A stretch of 64,000 nucleotides of DNA, taken from Branchiostoma floridae (taxonomy: Eukaryota > Chordata > Leptocardii > Amphioxiformes > Branchiostomatidae). A program made the translations under genes and the position numbers. The DNA lies in assembly GCF_000003815.2 (NCBI RefSeq), contig NC_049990.1, forward strand, positions 5,734,757 through 5,798,756, read 5' to 3'. Positions 1 through 12,235 of the stretch are shown here, piece after piece; position 1 is the stretch's first letter; each line of letters begins with the position of its first letter. Under the pieces are notes generated by a model. The model saw only the letters and a list, made by a program, of their open reading frames with translations. It made no database searches and was not told the origin of the DNA.

Positions 1-526
1 AAAGAGGGATTGTATGCTAATTTATGCAAATGAGAACAGCGTGAAATATGGAGCGTTCTCCTCCGCTGCATGAGAACTGCTTGCTCTCATACAACATCAC
101 TCCGCCTCCCGTGAAAAATTGGACGCTTTGATCGATGGTAGACAAATTAATGGGCGAATGAGAGAAAAAAATTGCCGTCATTTTGGCGGTAAGTCGAAAA
201 GTGCGCGATTTGAAAACGTGGCGTTATGTTTTCGCCCTAACGTGTACTTTTATGTATTCCCTTGGAATCGGCTGAAAACCCGGTAGTAAATTGGGTTTGA
301 ATCAAATTACATTTAAAATGTACCATATACCACGAATAATGTTAGTCTACAAAATGAAATAAGTGTTATTCAGTGGGTTACGTTTCCCGTTATCTACTAC
401 GCATAGGCGCATCGAAAACCATGTGAATTTTATTCCAACATCATGATACCTTCTGTACATCCCTGTATGTTCAACAGTTGATAAGCATGGGAGTCTTTAT
501 TTTCCGCGCCTTTAGTGCACAATTAC
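1..526. other. Single-copy AT-rich sequence, no feature seen
   Basis: No conserved coding frame, splice-bounded exon or repeat was recognised here. Confidence 0.5.
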
Positions 527-750
527 TAGTCTCTACCAGACTCCCGCCTGGCCGAATAGGGGACTTTGGCTATAGACTTTGGCCAAGTTTGGAATAAAAG
601 CCTAGTAGGAGTTAATTGGCCTAGGAGTTTTGGACGGCCTTGGTCACAAACTGTACTCCTCTGGGGTGTTTTCTGTCTTATTTTGCCAATTTCTACTATT
701 TTACTATTTCTACTATTTTTCCAGCGACCTGTGGAGCCTGGTAGAGACTA
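527..750. mobile_element. MITE, TAGTCTCTACCAG family
   Basis: This 224-bp non-coding element has terminal inverted repeats: the left end reads TAGTCTCTACCAGACTCC and the reverse complement of the right end reads TAGTCTCTACCAGGCTCC. Internal words (GGCCGAATAGGGG, ACTTTGGCCAA, CCTAGGAG) recur in the copies near 19.5-21.0, 28.3 and 56.6 kb. There is no transposase, so it is non-autonomous. MITEs (LanceleTn families) are described in amphioxus; identity with a named one was not tested. Confidence 0.85.
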
Positions 751-1654
751 CACAATTATGGAAGGCAGATGTTTTTTGACGTGTCCTTGTCCCCATGACA
801 TGCTTATCTACAGTGTTGCCTGTCAGAGTTGATTAATGGGAAGAAGTTAGAAATTGAGTGGACAAGGACAGAGCATGGCCTGTGGGTTATCTATCATCAC
901 ATAACTTGCACTTTTTCAAACAACTTTTTCTTTTTCTACCATGGCCAGTCTGTCATTCAAACTTGTAAAGATCTCGTCAAGATTAAATGCTTAACGTTTT
1001 TTTGCGTTTTTTTATTGTTTTTTTTTTCGTTTTTTGAAACAATTTAAAAATCTTATGATCTTTTCATGCGGCCATCTTTGAAAAGAATGACGTTGCCATA
1101 TTTCATTCGATCATTCTCGTCCGCTCGTATATCACTCCTTTTATGTTTTTATATCATCTAACACTTAAAACTGCTCAATTTGCCAATTGTTGTGTATATG
1201 AGGTAACTCGATCGGATGACGGCGACCTGACAACTATTATTAGCGCTCATTCGATATCAGATCGAGTTATGGTTTGATTGACACCTGTATCTGATGATAC
1301 TCCACAACAAAAGACCCCTCCCAGCCCAGCTAACCTTACAGATAATTGTTTTACAATGAAGGTAGAGAAATGAACACCATGCTTTCAACAACAAACTCGT
1401 ATTGCGTTGCTAAATTAAGGTTTTCGGGGGCGTATTTTTAAATCGAGAAGGTGTTATCTATAGACTTGCATTGCAAATAGGACAACTCGTTTTGCATATG
1501 TTTACGTAGAAGTGCGTTCAACGATAAAATAAAGCATGTGGTATATTTTTCCTGGCCAACTTAACCCTCATATAAATTTCATGAGATTGGGTTGGATAGT
1601 ATTCAGAGGCAACCATGTGCGCATTGTTCCGGAAACCGGCACGTTTTGTGACTT
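751..1654. other. No recognisable feature
   Basis: AT-rich sequence with a T-rich run near 1000-1035. No gene or repeat family was recognised. Confidence 0.4.
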
Positions 1655-1790
1655 GTATATTCAACATTAACTCTAATAATGATTATAATACCTTCTATTG
1701 ATATGTAGTATTAGACTGTAACTTCTGTTGTTGCCATACATTGTCACTGATGCAATTGTTGCGCAATAAACCATCTATCTATCTATGTAT
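1655..1790 (+). mobile_element. 3' end of a non-LTR retrotransposon with (ATCT)n tail
   Basis: The sequence ends in ATGCAATTGTTGCGCAATAAA followed by ATCT repeats. A second copy at 42590-42735 shares GTTGCCATA and CAATTGTTGAGCAATAAA and ends in CATC/CATT repeats. A shared 3' end with AATAAA and a variable short tandem tail is typical of CR1/L2-like elements; no reverse transcriptase is attached. Confidence 0.6.
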
Positions 1791-1989
1791 GATTTTTCTT
1801 TCTTCTTGAGTGGATCGTAAGACCTGTAAACCTGATGTTATGTGAATGACCTTGCTGTAATTATGTCCTTCGGCAATACTGACCTACAATCCAGCACCAT
1901 ATTGGTGGTTTTCAACTTGTCCATTGTGCCTTATGTTCAGCGCTTCTAGGGTTCGGTGTGGCCCGGTGTATTTATGGACATGTTCTCTG

Positions 1990-2250
1990 TGTTTTTCAGA
2001 ACTTGAATGGAAGTCGCTGAAGGTTGGTGCCCTCGGGGTCAGGAGACGATGGATCGGATGATTCACCGCGGCGGTGGAAATTATTCCTCGGCTCCGCCCC
2101 CTTCCCGGCGCCGCCGGACTCCCTGCTGCGGCCCGGTCCCGCCCCGTGCAGGTGAGAAGAATGGGAACAAAGGCCGGAGAGAACCCACTGCGAGCAGGGC
2201 CGGTCCAGCGCACCAAAAGGGTCGTCACGGCGGGTTAGAGGGAACACTGG
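1990..2250 (+). other. CpG-rich island with a possible exon-like segment
   Basis: This is a GC- and CpG-rich block in AT-rich surroundings. Within it, 2000-2150 is bounded by an acceptor-like site (tgtttttcag) and a consensus donor (GCAG|GTGAGA). From the ATG at 2007 a frame runs to that donor (MEVAEGWCPRGQETMDRMIH, then Arg/Pro-rich). The protein is not recognised and the frame also runs on past the donor, so this may be a 5' exon, a promoter or regulatory DNA. Confidence 0.3.
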
Positions 2251-2327
2251 ATGATGCTAACTCTTCCATCTGACTTCTGCACCCCCGCGGACTCAAATAC
2301 TCCTGTCAAATACAAAACAAAATGTAG

Positions 2328-2655
2328 AGAAATGCATGTAATTAGGTTGCAAAAAGACATGCCAACGCTGGTTGCAATTATGAAAAAATTGACTTACAAA
2401 GAAGTCAGCATTATCATGTGCATTGTGTGCTTGGAAATTGTGAAAAGAAATGTATATAACTATATAACCGCATTTTGTTTCAATGTTACAGAATCGAAAT
2501 GCATTTAATTATGTTGCAAAAAAAGACATACCAACGCTTGTTGCAATTATGAAAAAAATTCTCCTAAAGAAGTCAGCATTATTGACTTGTGTGTAAAGAA
2601 AAATGTGAAAAGAAATGTATGAAACTACACAATCTCATTTTCTTTCGATGTTGCA
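2328..2655. repeat. Tandem duplication, unit about 168 bp
   Basis: Two adjacent copies share AGAAATGCATGTAATTAGGTTG-like starts, CAACGCTTGTTGCAATTATG, AAGAAGTCAGCATTAT and GAAAAGAAATGTAT, ending in a T-rich ...TTACAGAATCG / ...TTGCAGAATCG junction. No coding potential is kept between the copies. Confidence 0.8.
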
Positions 2656-4430
2656 GAATCGTACTATCCTGATAAAAACATACAAATGAGAAAGTAATAA
2701 TATTTGACAACGTTTTGTAAAAGAAATCGTGTTCAAATTCTGTTTTCCATAACTTTATTCGTTTGCTGGACATACTTTCTTGATGCCAATATAACGTAAA
2801 AAGGTATTCCTGTGTTTGTGTTTAAAGCAAAGGCTGTGGCAGATGCTATTTTTTAATGACGCTAGTAGATTTTGCCTGGATGTCGGAATAGTCAGGATCA
2901 TAGAAAATTAACGAAAACATTATTTTGTCAAAAATAGCATATTTCCTGTTGAACGCAATGGACTCTGATTCTTCCCCTCTTCAGATTTGATTATTGATAT
3001 TCAGAATCATTAGTGTTATTCAGTATTGAACTGTCCACTTAACTTTTGCTTCTTTGTTGGAAACAAATGCTAGTTAATGTAATTACTGCTAATATTCTTT
3101 ACATCGAAACGGTCCTCTTTATGCGGGCATTTGTCTGTGATTCAGGGGAGCAGATTTCCTAGTGGACAGCGCTCTTTGTCATTCTCATCTCTGGTCCTGT
3201 GATGATTCAATCTGGCATTGTTTCTGGGTGATGTGTGTGAGAGCACGGCCTACCAGGGGGGTTGAGAAAGACGAGACGCGGGAAACAGCAAGCCATGCAT
3301 ACATGAATTATTTGTCGGGTACCTTGGGGGGGACCCAGGGTTCAACCGTGTTTTATGCAATGTTTACGGACTCGACAATCGTCCCGTGGTTCGCTTCCTT
3401 GTCTGTTTCTTACATCTCGATTTGTAGAGTGCCCGAAGTTTGAATGAACATACAGGGCGGTCAAGTGGTTACTACTGAAGATCTTCACCTCGGAAGAATG
3501 GTGTAATAGTGTCGCATTCAGCCGCACTTTTCAACATACAGAAAGGAGACCTATCGCCTGTAACAATACACAAGAGTTTCCTCAATAAAGCCACATTGTT
3601 CACGCATTGAGGCGGCTTGGGTCGGGTCCAGATTGTGTGTTTGTCTGCGTTTCACTTCGTGTTTATTTTTCCTCGCAGTTAGCCGAGCATCAGGATAAAG
3701 AGATAGATGGGGGGGGGGGGGGGGGTAGGTACATCGCGTCACGTCTTACAAAGTTCCTTTTATTATTTTTTTTATAGACGAAACTTTGAAAGAAAAACTT
3801 CCAAAGTACCGCGTTTCCTCTTCTGCTATCTTGTTTCCGTTGCTTTATAAATAGTCACAAATGGAAACTTATTCGTGGCTGTAGCAAACACCAAGGCAAC
3901 TTGAAACTATGTGCATGTCTCACGCGGAATCTACCCCACACGACTTCGCCGGGGTTTAGAAAAAAAATCGTCGTGCTCGCCGAAACGGAAATCATTCCCC
4001 TCATTGGTAAACGCGTGTTTAAAAAGAGGTGGCGAAAACGTTATTCCATCTCCTGATTGAATCATTAAAGGGGATGGCAGAAATCGTTGGGCGTTCGCAG
4101 CCCGTCTCCGTGGTGACGGCATCCGCTCGTGATGCGGTCCATTTGGCGGCTGAAGTCCTCGAACAATGGAGGAGTGAAATATTATAAAGTGTGTGGCGCA
4201 GCGGGGAGAATAGAGGCTTGTTTGATCATCCGTAAGGCTGAAAATAGCAGGGTCAAACCCTGGACTATGGGAACATTGTCGGCCCAGATTTTTTTTTCCT
4301 CTATGTGTAGTTCGAGTGTTCCAAGGCCGCCATAATTCAGCTTTGTGTATTTTTGTCCAAACGAACTTTTTATACAACGTCTGTATTATGACAACAGGGT
4401 TTTAACTTCGGGGTGATGCTTTTCGTACTT
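2656..4430. other. No gene recognised; includes a poly-G run
   Basis: The stretch is mixed unique sequence. A G homopolymer of about 17 bases lies near 3709-3726. A moderately CpG-rich part at 3930-4330 has frames on both strands with no family resemblance. Confidence 0.4.
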
Positions 4431-4860
4431 TTTTTTGTTTGAGTTTATCATCAAATTGTATTTTTTTAGTTTGTGATAACTTAGTTTCTGCCATGACCGA
4501 AAGTGATGGTAAAATTTTATGTTGTACTAATCGAAAGAAACGCTTCCAATATAATAGTTCTAAAATAGAAGCCTTTGTGTGTGTGTGGGGGGGGGGCATA
4601 ATACACTTTTGCTGGCCGTTTCATTTAGTAATTAATGACCGAAATTGATCATTTGATGGTTAAATTTGATGTACAAAAAAAAAAGGGTTCCAATAGTTTC
4701 AAAAATAGAAGCCCCCATAGCAACCTTTCGAGGTCTTTATTTTAGTTTATAACAACTTAGCTCCTGCCGAAGTTATGAAATTTAAGTAGTTAATGACCGA
4801 AAACGGTGGTAAAATTTGGTGTTGTAAAAAAATCCAAAAGAAACGGTTTCTAAAGATAGC
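4430..4860. repeat. Degenerate tandem repeat, unit about 150-170 bp
   Basis: Recurring words (TGACCGAAA followed by GGTGGTAAAATTT and GTTGTA, and AAAATAGAAGCC) show two to three diverged copies. A G run lies at about 4588-4596. Confidence 0.6.
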
Positions 4861-5059
4861 ACCTGCCGGTTGGCTATGTGGAGATGTGGGCGTGCTTCAC
4901 AAATCCAGTGGCGTAAGCGGCGCTGGGGCGCAAATCCTCTGTTGTTTACGGTAATTTACGCCAGGAGGGAGGGCGGCGGGGTCAAGCGGAACGGGCCGGG
5001 TTTGTTTGGGCGCAACGGGCGGGCTGACACAATCTTTTGGCCCGGACAAGTATTAAAAC

Positions 5060-6899
5060 TACTAATGTACATTAAGGACTGGATCACAAGGTTTAAAGAG
5101 CACTGCATTGGTGCGAGTGTTGTTTTTATTCAATTTCTTATTTTTGTTTGTTGTTACTTCGATGCACAGTTGAAATTTATCACACCAAACACGTCAAATC
5201 TACTTTGTGAAACGAGGTGAAAAATTCAGCTTATCACCCAGAATCAGCCGCACCAGGTGATAGCTTCAAACTTTCTTGCACCAGAAGTAGAAAAAGATCA
5301 AGAAAAAGAACCGAAAAGGGGGAACATGTGGCTTAGTTTCGGTTTGTTCTTCCGCTTCTATTCTGAAAAAGAATCTGGGACATCGCGAAGCATAAATCAT
5401 GCTAGATGTCAAGACCATTGTCTAAGATCTATCAAGGTAAATGAACCCAACCCCGAACGGCTATCTCCTGACCCCATCACAGTTGATCCTCTGATTTTTT
5501 TTACTACAATTACGGCATTTATGGCCGGGGGGTAGCGGGGGGCTTGTAGCACCATGAATAACTTAGCACCTCGTACAACCACTTGTTGCAGTAACGATGT
5601 GCTAACAGATTGGGGGGCTATGACCACTGAAGGGGGTAAATATTCATTAGATTTTGCCGAAATACCGGCACTTGGTACCTACTCGCTAAACCGCGGGAGG
5701 GCGGATTATAACCGAGGGTGTCAGACCGTCCGGAGCGCGGGTGTCCGAAAGGGCACGACTCCGACGGGCGGTAATGTTGCGAAAATCCTCCGTGACGAAT
5801 TTCTGCACAATACCGGTCTGAAATTAGCGCGAGGAAATGGACGGACGTCAGCAGTTGAGGAATCTGTAGTAGGCGGTCGTCTTTAAAGTACGTTTTTCTT
5901 GCCCTGAAGAATTGTTAACAAGATACGAAATGATAGCATCAAAATCATAGCTGATAACATCAACATGTTGACGCCACTACAAGTCATCTTTTCGTAAACA
6001 TTTTCTAAACTGTCAAACAATCCACACACAAAAAAACTAAAAGAAAAATACCTGCACACACAAAAAACAAAAAAAGAGTATTATAATATCTTGACTATCA
6101 CACATCTTTCTTTGACAGTATTAAGCATTTGTACACCAATGCAGTTAAAGAAGTGTGATAACAATTTTGTTGAAAAACAAAGCTGCCAAAACGATAATTT
6201 CTTCCGCGTAATTAGAAGCCATTTCGCCCGCGGGGTCGCCATTGGCTAGCGTAAGCCAGCTGCTTTGTCTGAGTGACAGACAGATCGTACGAACTGTCTT
6301 TCTTCTCCCTGAATGACGAATAATGTAAGTATCTGTTGGCAAATTGTGGTATGAAAGGCTTGTGGAAGAAACGATTGTTCTTTAAGTGGCGGGTTGGCTA
6401 TAGAGGAGCGTAAGGCTTTCTTCGGTGCAGTTCAGACCTGATGGAACGTGTCATTGTGAGGCAAGGTGATCCCGACTCCGACAAAGACAACTGGAACGAG
6501 AATCAACAAGGCGCATTGTTCTGCGTCAGGCAGTTTTGAGAAGAGTGTAAACGTCTTGTCTTTGTACGTAAGAACACGGGTTCGAAGCCCGGAGGAACAG
6601 CCTGAGGTTGAGGTCTCTTCGAACAATGACCGCGTACTAGGATAATTACCGATCAAAACAGCTCTCTGTGTCCTCATTTGAACCATGTTTTGTTTGATAC
6701 CAATAATACTACTGCTAAAATTGTCCTTCCACGTCAGTGGTAACAAGAAATGAAGACAAATCGTTCCCGTCATGACGAAATGACGAACAGTGACGTAAGA
6801 CACCTCACTTGTGCAATACTCAGTATGTGGGCTTACAGTATAACAGACGGCAATGGCAAATTGCACTTTTTTTGCACCCAAAAAGCTCGGCATGAAATA
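5060..6899. other. Unique sequence; CpG-rich patch at 5500-5890
   Basis: Apart from the CpG-rich patch at 5500-5890 (unique, no recognisable protein on either strand), the stretch is AT-rich. A T-loop-like CGGGTTCGAAGCCCG near 6578-6592 has no matching acceptor stem or A box, so no tRNA is called. Confidence 0.4.
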
Positions 6900-6985
6900 T
6901 TTTGAATGAATGAATGAAAACCTTTATTGTAGATTTTTGCCCAACCGAGCTAATTACAGGTCACAACAAGAGAAAACATAAATAA
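6900..6985 (-). mobile_element. 3' end of a non-LTR retrotransposon, (TTCA)n tail
   Basis: On the plus strand GAATGAATGAATG is followed by AAAACCTTTATTGTAG and ACCGAGCTAATTACAGGTCA. Read on the minus strand this is a 3' end with a CAATAAAGG-like signal and a TTCA-repeat tail. Copies lie at 8788-8850, 10872-10935 (both minus) and 31285-31312 (plus). Confidence 0.7.
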
Positions 6986-6999
6986 CGTTACATATAAAA

Positions 7000-8787
7000 G
7001 TATCACAGATCTAATCTAACACAGATAAGACTGTCGGCTTCTTCAATATAAACATAAACCGAAAATGCCAATTCTCTCAAATATCTTCCTCTCATCCAAC
7101 CAAATAGTTACTAGTATGCCACTGGCACGACTTTAAAGACAATCCGCAGTTATCTTACAGTACTGGTGATGATAATTTGAATTTTGTATTCTTAGCAACT
7201 TCTTAGTTTTGTTTATGTTTGTAAATAAGCCCTTATTTATGGCTCTAATGATAATTATGTACTAGCACTTTGTCCATTGGGGCATTAAGATGTGACAAAG
7301 TCTTTATTCATTCGTTTATTACCCATCAATAAAAACTTTAGTTTTGAATAAACCATGTTTCTTGTGTAAATCGTTATTACCTCCGTGCAATGGAGGTATT
7401 GTAACCGCTTGTTTACAAGTGTGTAATAAAGATGTAAATGAGGACATAAATTCTTTGGTTTGCAAATTTTCTTGGGTTTATATGTCCCACGACCAGAAAT
7501 TTTCATAATGCCGATGAGTTCTATTTCTGTTTTTATAGTTACATCTTCTTTGTAAAACATGACCCCCTCGAAGGTGCTAATTGTCATTAGCTGCATTAAT
7601 TAGCATTAATCACTTCTCACTCCATCCATCATGATTGTAAATAGTTCAGGAGGCGGAGTTATACATAAATACAAAATGCCGTAAACAGGTTATGATCCCT
7701 CCGGGTGGCCGACTTGGAAATGTGACTAATCCGCGGATTGACCCGGTGACCCCTATGACGCCATTTCCGAAGGATGTGGTACACTGCCATGGTCATTGTC
7801 ACTGGTTCTCACGGGATAGTCTAGGGGCATCCTCCGGATCGTTTGGAACTTCACTTCCGATTGAAAGTAACATTTGTGGAAGGTAATGTCACCATAAGGA
7901 CAAGAACACATTAATCAACCAACTGTCAAGGTTACTCAAGGATATTTAGTTATAGTAGTAGGCGGAAATGAGCGGTCAGTGTTAAGCCCTTGATTCGAAA
8001 TTGAGAATAAACTTTAATGTGTATCATGTGGACTATTTGGGGCGTTTTGTAAAGTTTTTATGTACAGTTCTTATCAAATCTGAATCGAATCATTAAAACA
8101 AATGCTTTATTATTGAAAAAAAACATCTTCACCGTCAAAATGACATTGAAGCGTTCTTGTCATTACACATATATAATGATATATCTCCACACAAGAATGG
8201 CAGCTGCAGTCAATATCTTCATCCCACACGATGGACAAATGTGTATACATGTAAAAAGCCTTCAAATCGTAAAAACAACCACTAATCAACATATGTAACT
8301 GTATAGTACACATAAAACACATTGTGTCTTCTATCAGTATTGTATATTTTAGAATCTAACTTCTTAGTGTAAGTTGAACTAGATGATACCTGTCGTACTT
8401 AATGTACTGTACTTAGAAACTAGAGAGTTACGCCTAAACGCGGTTTACCAGTTATGCGAAGCAAACACAAACATTTGTTGTGCAATAAATATGGCTTGAC
8501 TTTGACTATCACCGAAGTATGAACCCAGTCAAAGCCTGCTCCATCCCTGTGTGCGAGTCCGGAAAGATGCCATCTCAGACCCGCCGTGAGAACATGGTAC
8601 AAAAACAGCGCCGGTGTGTTGGAATGTGGTCCCCCATCTTAAGGTAATGTTTCTGTACCTGGTAATAAACACAGCTCCTACAAGGACGCACTTGTCTACA
8701 TTCCTGGGTGTCTAGTAAAGTACTGCAGTAGCATCGGGCACGGACTTTCAGGTAAAGCAAAAGTGTCTCCTTTTGTACATTGATAAA
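7000..8787. other. No gene recognised
   Basis: AT-rich unique sequence. The word ATAAATATG.CTT.ACTTTGACTA.CACCGAAGTATGAACC occurs near 8485-8525 and again near 8935-8975, marking another shared repeat end. Confidence 0.4.
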
Positions 8788-8850
8788 ATGAATGAATGAA
8801 GACCTTTATTGTACGTTTGTGCTCTCTAACAAGCTAAATGCAGGTCAAGT
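8788..8850 (-). mobile_element. 3' end of the same non-LTR family, minus strand
   Basis: GAATGAATGAAGACCTTTATTGTACG is followed by AACAAGCTAAATGCAGGTCA, closely matching the copies at 6900 and 10872. Confidence 0.7.
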
Positions 8851-9889
8851 TTTAAAGTGTATGATAAGTTGAGACATGTTATTGTGCCACACTTGTACCG
8901 TATACGTATACGCAATTCAGCCTTTGGCTCCAATAAATATGTCTTCACTTTGACTACCACCGAAGTATGAACCAACATACCAGGCAAGGTGAATAGAATA
9001 CAGTTCCCAGTTGTGTAAGAATGTGATATATGAGTAAGACTACATATTTAAAGCCTAAAGTATACTAGTATGCACTGGTTCAACTTGTTGTCGCTTCTTA
9101 ATGTGTAAATGTAACGGCAGATGGAGTTTAAAATATATTGTATAAATGATTTGTGTCCACCTAGGTAGATAAGTAAAAAGGAAATAGAAAAATGACGAAC
9201 AATAATAGATATATATATGGTGTGGGAGTCATCTTCCGACAGACATTTGGGTTTGATGTTTAAACCTTAAAATCTTAAGTATTACGACAGTTTGAAGAAG
9301 TCATTTCATCAAATTATGAGCATATTCCCTTGGAAACAAGTAACTTAAAGGAACAAATTCCAAATTAGAAGACAAAACTTACAACTCTGAATTACAATAT
9401 GTACGTGTAACTGTAACTGTAACTGATTATAATGGTCTATTATTAAGCTTAATACAGGGCGTGTTGTACCCGTGGCTGAAAAGTGTTCCACGTGGTGTCT
9501 TTTTTTTCACGAAAAGTAGGGCGGGTCAAACCGCCAAACACACCCGGGTATAGACATCTCCTGACTGTATTTATATACGCACGGTATAAAGCATTTAAGA
9601 AAGCATCATAACAATAAATTAAAGCTATCAATTGTTGTTATGCGATTATATATGAATGGATAAATCAAATGAGATGTCAATAAAACGTCAAATAAAACAT
9701 GTCAATGTCTGTATCATTGATTTTACTTTAGTGTAGTAATGTAGCTGGATGTACGTAGAGAGGCAGATATTAGCGAAATCGTCGCTTTGTTTTCTTTTCA
9801 ACCTAACTTTTCTAACACGCAACAATCATCCTAGCTGTAATTGCGTGTCGGGAGCAGAAATCTAAAAGACGTTATGGTTTTCCCTCCTT
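8851..9889. other. No gene recognised
   Basis: AT-rich sequence without a conserved frame. Only the short repeat word near 8935-8975 stands out. Confidence 0.4.
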
Positions 9890-10260
9890 ACCTCTGCTTG
9901 GTGATTTTGGAGCTCTATGTTTCCAAGCAGATGTTATGATGCAAAATCGTAACATTTTTTGACGCAACTATCTTTTCTCTCACACAACATCCTGTGTTTT
10001 CGTGTCCGTAATAGCCAGAAAACGTTTCGATGCCCCCCTAACATCTGCTTTGAGAAGATGGGCCCATACATCTCCAAGCAGATACTAGGATACAATTGTT
10101 TTCAGACGTTACCACCTTATCTCTCGCGCAACAACCTGTGGTAGCAAGAAAAGTTACGATTCCCCTAACATCTGCTTGTAGATTATAGAACACTACATCC
10201 CAAACAGATGTTTGAACAAAAATCGTATTTAACATTTTCAGGCGTCCTATCCTCAACTCT
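9890..10260. mobile_element. Nested or tandem copies of the CTCCAAGCAGA MITE family
   Basis: TCTGCTTGG / CCAAGCAGA ends recur at about 9893, 9930, 10048, 10074, 10172 and 10200, with shared inner words (CAACATCCTGTG / CAACAACCTGTG, AGCCAGAAAACGTT). The arrangement is a series of fold-back pieces. The ends match those of the elements at 23452, 28586, 49233 and 54138. Confidence 0.65.
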
Positions 10261-10315
10261 CTTTCCCAGCATTAGAAAACCTCAGCCCATGTTGAAAATG
10301 ACGAATCAGCCCCCC

Positions 10316-10343
10316 AAAAACACACACACACACACACACACAA
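10316..10343. repeat. (CA)n microsatellite
   Basis: A run of alternating CA of about 26 bases, after an A run. Confidence 0.9.
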
Positions 10344-10537
10344 CAACCAACAGTGCTAAAAGTGTGCGAACGAGGCAACGGTGGTAGCGAGACCGCCATA
10401 TCCACTGGACTTCTGAGAAGAGCGGCAATCCAGGTTAAATACAGTTAATTTGTTAGTTGATTGATTGATTGATTGATTGATAGCCAGAAAACGTTGCAAC
10501 ATCTACTTGGAGATTGTGGAACTCTATCCAGCCCGAC

Positions 10538-10800
10538 CTTGCGGCTATCTCCTGTAGAATCTGGCGGAATTAACATCAGATCTGGACGCTTCAGCGGGCA
10601 CTTCCTGACCGGACACAGGTGAGCTCAGGTGAACCCCCAGGTGCGACAGGTGAGACCCCAGGTGACACGCCGGACGTGACAGGTGAGGCGGCGGAATGTC
10701 CAGTTCTGCTGGAGCCGCGGTTTGAACTGGCCGAAAGGACGTCATGATTGGATGAATGGTGAAAGATGATTGTAACCACCGTGACTAGAACGGCGATTTC
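10538..10800. other. CpG-rich segment, partly duplicated at 12236-12355
   Basis: The part at 10682-10800 (GTCCAGTTCTGCTGG, TTTGAACTGGCCGAAAGGAC, GTCATGATTGGATGAATGG) recurs at 12238-12355 with an 8-bp gap and few other changes. The other part has AGGTGA repeats (CAGGTGAGCTCAGGTGAACC). The 8-bp gap breaks any shared frame, so protein coding is unlikely. Confidence 0.6.
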
Positions 10801-10871
10801 GGCTGGAAATGGGGTTCTTAGATTAGTTCTTTCAAATTGGGACGTAAAAGACGGCGACCCCGTTCATAGAT

Positions 10872-10935
10872 ATATATGAAAGAAAGACGTTTATTGTACA
10901 TTGATGCTGTAACAAGCTAAGTACAGGTCGTAGCG
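10872..10935 (-). mobile_element. 3' end of a non-LTR retrotransposon, minus strand
   Basis: GAAAGAAAGACGTTTATTGTACA is followed by GTAACAAGCTAAGTACAGGTC, as in the copies at 6900 and 8788. Confidence 0.7.
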
Positions 10936-11059
10936 ATATGGTGTAATATTTATATAAGGAATGTTATCTTACTACATCTTCGGAGAGAACATTTATTTCT
11001 CTCGACGTGTATTAAGTACAGTCCATAATAGATTGACACTCACCCTACCTTACTTGGGT

Positions 11060-11420
11060 TACAATGTTGTTACCTTTGCCAGAATGGCTAAGGTTATGTT
11101 TTAGGCTTGTGAGTCTGTGTGTCTGTCTGTCTGTCTGTCTGTCTGTGTGTTAACAGTATAACTCAAGAAGCCTTTGATGGATCCCAATAATATTTGGTAG
11201 GTGGGTAGGGGTCGGGAAAACGAAGGTCAAGTTCGATAATTGGCCCCCTAGCGGCTTGCTAAGGTACTGCAGCAAAACCTCAATTTTTTTTGATCTCGTG
11301 TTCTGGACCTGCTGTGGTTATGATTTTTGAGTGGTAGCTAGCCCTTGGTGCAGAGAGTAAGTGCTTTAAGTTTGGACCCCCTAGCGGCTTGTTTGGAACT
11401 GCAGTCGCCGATTTCCTTTC
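11060..11420 (+). repeat. Dispersed repeat with (GTCT)n and GACCCCCTAGCGGCTTG words
   Basis: This begins with AATGGCTAAGGTTATGTTTTAGG, then (GTCT)n at about 11118-11146, then TAACTCAAGAAGCC and AATATTTGGTAGGTGGG. CCCCCTAGCGGCTTG occurs twice. A related stretch in the opposite direction lies at 15060-15300. This is a non-coding part of a dispersed retroelement-like family. Confidence 0.6.
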
Positions 11421-11435
11421 AAACTTTGGACGAGA

Positions 11436-11965
11436 ATAAATCGAGAACGTGTTGATGGATCGTCATGGTTTTGGTATGTAGATAGCCCAAGTAACAATGT
11501 ACACAATGGAATACCAATTATGCAAATCAGCAACTAATTTGCATAATTAATGAGGAAAGTTTATAAATCCACTGCATTTCATGATAGGACTTTCAAACTT
11601 GTCACATATATAGATGAGGAAGAGAGAAATATCAATGCATATTGATTATGCAAATGACGGCCTCATTTGCATAATTAATGAGAAAATATAAACGTGTTGA
11701 CGGATCGTCATGGTTTTTGGTATGTAGATAGCCAAAGGGAAGACTTACATGATGGAATTATAATTATGCAAATCGACTGCTAATTTGCATAATTAATGAG
11801 AAAAGTTTGTAAATCCACTGCATTCCTTATAGGACTTTCAAACTTCTCACATTTTTCGCTAAGAAAGAAGGAAATATCAATACACATTTATTATGCAAAT
11901 GATGCTTGATACAATTTAATATTATTATGTAAATCTAATCTGCATAGGGATCTAATTTGCATAAG
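11436..11965. repeat. Tandem repeat (unit about 246 bp) with eight octamer motifs
   Basis: The unit starts AACGTGTTGA.GGATCGTCATGG and occurs at 11445 and 11691. Perfect octamers ATGCAAAT or ATTTGCAT lie at 11520, 11537, 11648, 11665, 11766, 11783, 11893 and 11955. The first three pairs are convergent with exactly 17 bp between starts, and each pair is followed by AATTAATGAG. The octamer is the POU-domain site; a function here is untested. Confidence 0.85.
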
Positions 11966-12235
11966 CAATGGCGAAATATTATGAACCAACTCCAGGCATA
12001 TAAAATAAAATGTAATGAGTAACACATTTATGTCTACAGACATCATTCTACATAACAAACCTGGTTTATTTGGCAAAGGTATGTGTTCGTTGAACTCTAG
12101 TTTGTAGTAAAGTAGGTTAAAGATAAATACTTGGTATGAAGGATCTTCAGGCTTTATCTATAGACGTCAAGTCCGTGTTCGTAAAAGAACCCAACACACT
12201 TATCGAGAAGCTAAGAGTAGCCTCAGGATCTGAAT

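Noticed and set aside
6555-6620. Possible tRNA gene around CGGGTTCGAAGCCCG
   Set aside because: A T-arm-like hairpin is present but no acceptor stem, anticodon arm or A box pairs with it.
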